A stretch of 32,471 bases of DNA from Rhodobacterales bacterium (GTDB lineage: Bacteria > Pseudomonadota > Alphaproteobacteria > Rhodobacterales > Rhodobacteraceae): the NCBI GenBank assembly GCA_030950105.1, contig JAUZRV010000074.1, positions 1 to 32,471 on the forward strand, in the 5' to 3' direction. Below the pieces are notes generated by a model. That model ran no database searches, was not told the DNA's origin, and saw only the letters and a list, made by a program, of their open reading frames with translations. Both the position numbers and the translations under genes were made by a program. Below are positions 28,711 through 32,471 of this stretch, piece after piece. Positions within the stretch are counted from its first letter, which is position 1; every line of letters starts with the position of its first letter.

Positions 28711-29313
28711 ATGATAGCACGTTGGCAAAACCGGGGACGGGCGCATAGAGGGCAAGTTGTCGGGCTGTTGGGGGGGTCCTTTGATCCGGCCCACATGGGG
28801 CATGCGCATATCACCCGCGAGGCGTTGAAGCGATTTGATCTTGATGCGGTGTGGTGGTTGGTTAGCCCCGGAAATCCCCTCAAGGACCATGGGCCTGCAC
28901 CGATCGACGAACGGATGGAAATTGCCCGTCAGGTGATGGATCACCCCAAAGTCACTATAAGCGATTTCGAACGCAAAGCCGGAACGCGGTACACTGCGCA
29001 AACCCTTAAGGCATTGATGAAGGAATACCCGAAAGCCAAATTTATTTGGCTGATGGGGGCGGATAATCTGGCACAGTTTCATCTGTGGCAGGATTGGCGC
29101 TGGATTATGGATAACGTTCCCATCGGCGTATTGGCGCGGCCAGGCGACAGGGTCGCAGCACGCACGTCAAAAGCCGCAAAAATATACGCCCACGCACGAA
29201 TTCGCGGGCGCGAGAGTTGGCGTCTGAGGCGGGCGGTTGCGCCTGCGTGGTGTTTTGTGAATGTGGCAATGGTTGATCTTTCGTCAACAAAGATCCGGGC
29301 AGCAAAAGATTAG
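28711..29313 (+). CDS. nadD: nicotinate-nucleotide adenylyltransferase
   Basis: '[25 protein letters not shown]', '[22 protein letters not shown]', 'STKIRAAKD'. Confidence 0.92.
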   Translation: MIARWQNRGRAHRGQVVGLLGGSFDPAHMGHAHITREALKRFDLDAVWWLVSPGNPLKDHGPAPIDERMEIARQVMDHPKVTISDFERKAGTRYTAQTLKALMKEYPKAKFIWLMGADNLAQFHLWQDWRWIMDNVPIGVLARPGDRVAARTSKAAKIYAHARIRGRESWRLRRAVAPAWCFVNVAMVDLSSTKIRAAKD

Positions 29314-29393
29314 CTCGGTAAATAGTGGAAATTTTGGCAAAGACTACAATAGGTGACTTGTCGCGGCGGGGGTGCTGGGGGTAAACCAAAGGT

Positions 29394-30884
29394 ATGACCA
29401 ATAAATTTTCTCGACGCGTTTTTTTAGGTGGATGTTTGAGCGGACTGGGCGGAGCGGCATGGGGCGCGCCTCTCACGGTTTCGTTGCGCCCAAAATTGCG
29501 TCCCCGAACGATCGTCGAACAAGCCATAACCGGCGCCGACGCATTGGTGGAAAATGCAGGACTTGGCGGGCGCGTGGGGTTCGTCGTTGCGGATGTCAAA
29601 ACCGGCCTCATTCTGGAGAGCCGCAACGCCACCATCGGGCAACCACCGGCGAGTGTGGCCAAGGCCGTTACCGCGCTTTATGCGCTGCAATCCCTTGGCG
29701 CGAAACATCGGTTCCAGACCCGCCTTATCGCCACATCAGCGGTGAAGAACGGTATTCTCAGGGGGGATTTGATATTGGAGGGCGGGGGTGACCCGACGCT
29801 TGATACCAATGATTTGGCCAACCTCGCTGCTAAACTCAAGGCCGCTGGCGTGCGCGAAGTGCGGGGGCGGTTTCTTGTTTCTGGAGGCGTCCTGCCTTTT
29901 CAACGCTCTATTGATCCCGAGCAACCTGACCATCTTGGGTATAACCCGTCGGTGTCGGGGTTAAGTCTTAATTATAATCGGGTCTATTTTGAGTGGAAGC
30001 GGCAATCAAATGGATATGGGGTGTCAATGGATGCCCGTTCCGACAAATATCGCCCCTCTGTTCAGGTGGCGCGGATCAAAGTCGTCAAGCGTAATTTGCC
30101 GGTCTATACCTATAAAGACCGCGGTGGGCGCGACGAGTGGACAGTCGCGCAAGGGGCGCTTGGCAAGGGGGGGGCGCGCTGGCTGCCGGTGCGTAAACCC
30201 GAACTGTATTCCGGGGAAGTATTTCGGTCTTTTGCGCGGTCACACGGGATTGTTCTAAAGGCCCCCAAAGTAAGCAAGAAATCCGCGAGCGGCACGGTGG
30301 TAGCGCGAGTTTCAAGCCCGGAATTGCGTGACATTGTGCGCGGGATGTTGAAATATTCCAATAATCTAACCGCTGAAATGATCGGGCTTTCTGCGACCGT
30401 GAAGCGGGGTAAACGGGCCAATACCCTTAGGGCGTCTGCCGCAGAAATGAGTGCCTGGGCCAAATCTGCGTTGGGAATGAAAAACGTGCGGTTGGTGGAT
30501 CATTCAGGGCTTGGCGAGGCGTCGCGGATTAGCGCGTCGGACATGTCCTTGGCCTTGGTCAAAGTGCACCAAAATGGCGTTCTCAAGCCGATTTTGAAGG
30601 CTATCCCCCTGCGATTTTCCGATGGAAAGGTGAATAAAAATCACCCCATCAAGGTGCGCGCAAAAACCGGAACCTTGAATTTTGTTAGTGCTTTAGCAGG
30701 ATATATGACGGCGGAAGATGGCACCGAGCTTGCTTTTGCTATTTTTGCGTCGGACATGAAGAAAAGATCCGCAATCAAACGTGCCGACCGTGAAAAGCCA
30801 CAAGGCGAGAGGGGCTGGAACAAGCGTGCAAAGAAATTGCAACAGGCCCTGATCGAGCGTTGGGGCGCGCTTTACGGGCGCTAG
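29394..30884 (+). CDS. dacB: D-alanyl-D-alanine carboxypeptidase/endopeptidase (PBP4, S13 family)
   Basis: SxxK 'PASVAKAVTALYAL', SxN 'YSNNLTAEMIG', KTG 'RAKTGTLNFVSALAGYM'; N-terminal signal-like segment. Confidence 0.9.
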   Translation: MTNKFSRRVFLGGCLSGLGGAAWGAPLTVSLRPKLRPRTIVEQAITGADALVENAGLGGRVGFVVADVKTGLILESRNATIGQPPASVAKAVTALYALQSLGAKHRFQTRLIATSAVKNGILRGDLILEGGGDPTLDTNDLANLAAKLKAAGVREVRGRFLVSGGVLPFQRSIDPEQPDHLGYNPSVSGLSLNYNRVYFEWKRQSNGYGVSMDARSDKYRPSVQVARIKVVKRNLPVYTYKDRGGRDEWTVAQGALGKGGARWLPVRKPELYSGEVFRSFARSHGIVLKAPKVSKKSASGTVVARVSSPELRDIVRGMLKYSNNLTAEMIGLSATVKRGKRANTLRASAAEMSAWAKSALGMKNVRLVDHSGLGEASRISASDMSLALVKVHQNGVLKPILKAIPLRFSDGKVNKNHPIKVRAKTGTLNFVSALAGYMTAEDGTELAFAIFASDMKKRSAIKRADREKPQGERGWNKRAKKLQQALIERWGALYGR

Positions 30885-30904
30885 CGATTGGTGCGATTGA
30901 GGGT

Positions 30905-30935
30905 GCCTCCGGCGGGGATATTTGAACGAAAAAGA
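30905..30935 (+). repeat. GCCTCCGGCGGGGATATTTGAACGAAAAAGAA intergenic motif, resembling a sequence frequent between Rhodobacterales genes
   Basis: Read directly between dacB and the convergent DUF2330 gene; family resemblance is from memory. Confidence 0.4.
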
Positions 30936-30947
30936 AACGCCGGTTTT

Positions 30948-32228
30948 CTATCGGTAACGTGCGGGTGTGCTGGCGCGAATGTTGCGCCGGATGTCAGAGA
31001 GGCGCCAATTGGTTAGTTTATGCAGCGCGCCTGCCTGTGCTTTGATGTTGCGACGGGTTTGGGCAACATATTCACGCCCTGCATCACATGTAATTTCACC
31101 GTCGTAGGGGACGTTCATGATATAACGGCCCTGAAAGTTTTCGCGGTCATCCGTGACCCGCATTGCGAGGTGGCGGGGAAAAGAGTTTTGGTCGTATTGG
31201 AGGTGCAGGCGGGTGACAAAGACATCTTCGCCGGGATTGCGGTTGCCCGGAGCGAGCCAGTTCACCCCAAGTTCCTTAAGCTCTTTTTTGGAAAGAGGAT
31301 CGGCGGCGCATGGGTCGCACCACGCCATATCCCAAGCGTATTCGGTGACCACGGTATTGGGTTTTGCAGCGCGTTTGAACATGGCATGATAGAACTGCCC
31401 AAACACGTCGCGCACATACAACGGCACGGTCACGTTTGAGGGGATGCGAATATTTCGGTAGTTGGAGGCCTCGACGCGCCCCTTGCGGGTCAGGGTCATC
31501 ACCAAAAGGTCTTGTGTGGTTTGACCATTGAGTTTGCCCAACTGGATCGGCAGCATAAAGTCGCGTGACCGGAAAGTCATTTGCAGCGGTTTGAGATCCC
31601 GTTTTTCGCCCGCGGAAAACCGTTTGAGATTGACCCGGGCGACAAAGAATTTCATGCCCATGCGAACATAATCGTCCAACACAAATTGGGCACCATCGGG
31701 GAGTATATACCCTTCGCCAGTCAGAAAGGTGACGAGACCATCGGATTGCGTGGCGGAAAGGATGGCGATGTCATAGTCGCCGACCGCATACTCGGCCTTG
31801 ATCGTGACGCCGAGGGCGGCGGCACCACGTTGACGTGCGGTGCGGCCAACACCATCGACAGAAGGCATCGGTTCGACCAGATATTCGATTGGTGGTTCGC
31901 AGGGATCGGTGTCGCGGTATTCGACAAGACGGGGGGCGCTATAGGCATCAAGATGGGTGACGGTTTTGGGATTTACCACGCGTATCTGATTGCGAGACAG
32001 CACCTTTGGGGTGGGGACGATCATGGCGAAATCGCTTGCCGATCCGCTATAATCCGACGACATCGTAATGACCGAGCGGTTATTGTTCCGAACATAAACA
32101 ACTTTGGATGCCTGATTGTAAAGTTCGCCATCGGCGCGTGCGACATAGAATCCGCAAAAAGCCGAAACCTGCAAAGGGGTCAGTAGAAGGAAGGCGAAAA
32201 TCGCGGAACGCAGCTTTTTAATGGGCAT
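30948..32228 (-). CDS. DUF2330 domain-containing exported protein
   Basis: Signal peptide followed by 'CGFYVARADGELYNQASKVVYVRNNNRSVITMSSDYSGSASDFAMIVPTPKVL', matching the DUF2330 N-terminus. Confidence 0.8.
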   Translation of the reverse strand: MPIKKLRSAIFAFLLLTPLQVSAFCGFYVARADGELYNQASKVVYVRNNNRSVITMSSDYSGSASDFAMIVPTPKVLSRNQIRVVNPKTVTHLDAYSAPRLVEYRDTDPCEPPIEYLVEPMPSVDGVGRTARQRGAAALGVTIKAEYAVGDYDIAILSATQSDGLVTFLTGEGYILPDGAQFVLDDYVRMGMKFFVARVNLKRFSAGEKRDLKPLQMTFRSRDFMLPIQLGKLNGQTTQDLLVMTLTRKGRVEASNYRNIRIPSNVTVPLYVRDVFGQFYHAMFKRAAKPNTVVTEYAWDMAWCDPCAADPLSKKELKELGVNWLAPGNRNPGEDVFVTRLHLQYDQNSFPRHLAMRVTDDRENFQGRYIMNVPYDGEITCDAGREYVAQTRRNIKAQAGALHKLTNWRLSDIRRNIRASTPARYR

Positions 32229-32471
32229 TAATCAGGCAACCTTATTGATAATTGCAAGGCCAATTATGGGTGGTGATTTTCCCTGCGTCAAACCAGTTAC
32301 ATGTAATTTCGGCTGATTTTGGCCCACGCACTAACCCGAATTATTCATGAAGCGGCGTAAATCGTTTGGCGGGCGTAGATCAAGCTGTTGAAATGGCGTA
32401 TGATTTTGGTGTTGAACAAGATCATTCACCTCCAGCAGAAAATCCAACCCACCATGAATGACGATACGCTA

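Noticed and set aside
31581-32186. Plus-strand 201-aa ORF opposite DUF2330
   Set aside because: Shadow ORF; the minus-strand reading has a signal peptide and family match
1-32471. CRISPR arrays, tRNA or rRNA genes
   Set aside because: No regularly spaced direct repeats and no recognisable tRNA/rRNA sequence seen in intergenic regions; a tRNAscan/Infernal run would be needed for certainty

Overview
Window from an alphaproteobacterial chromosome, probably Rhodobacteraceae-like judging by gene families, gene order and one intergenic motif. No taxonomic search was run. Left to right it contains: the end of a nucleoside/nucleobase-type ABC permease pair with a cytosine-deaminase-like amidohydrolase; a glycerol-type ABC importer operon (glpV-S-T-P-Q-U order); a BlaI/MecI-like repressor with an M56 (BlaR1-like) membrane peptidase; a branched-chain amino acid/amide-type ABC operon on the minus strand (SBP-livH-M-G-F); and a xylose locus (xylBA on the minus strand, ROK regulator on the minus strand, xylFHG on the plus strand). 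Further right are a dienelactone-hydrolase-like gene, an ornithine-cyclodeaminase/alpha-beta-hydrolase pair, nadD, a PBP4-type dacB and a DUF2330 protein. The most interesting region is the xylose locus. A di-heme MauG/MbnH/CCP-like enzyme (two CATCH motifs) and an exported FG-GAP/ASPIC-UnbV (CRTAC1-like) protein lie between xylBA and the ROK regulator/xylFHG. A near-identical 23-bp palindrome (20/23 identical) occurs both in the ROK/xylF divergent promoter and over the xylB/di-heme-gene junction. This suggests one ROK regulon linking xylose catabolism to a periplasmic heme-enzyme/beta-propeller pair. No tRNA, rRNA or CRISPR was recognised.
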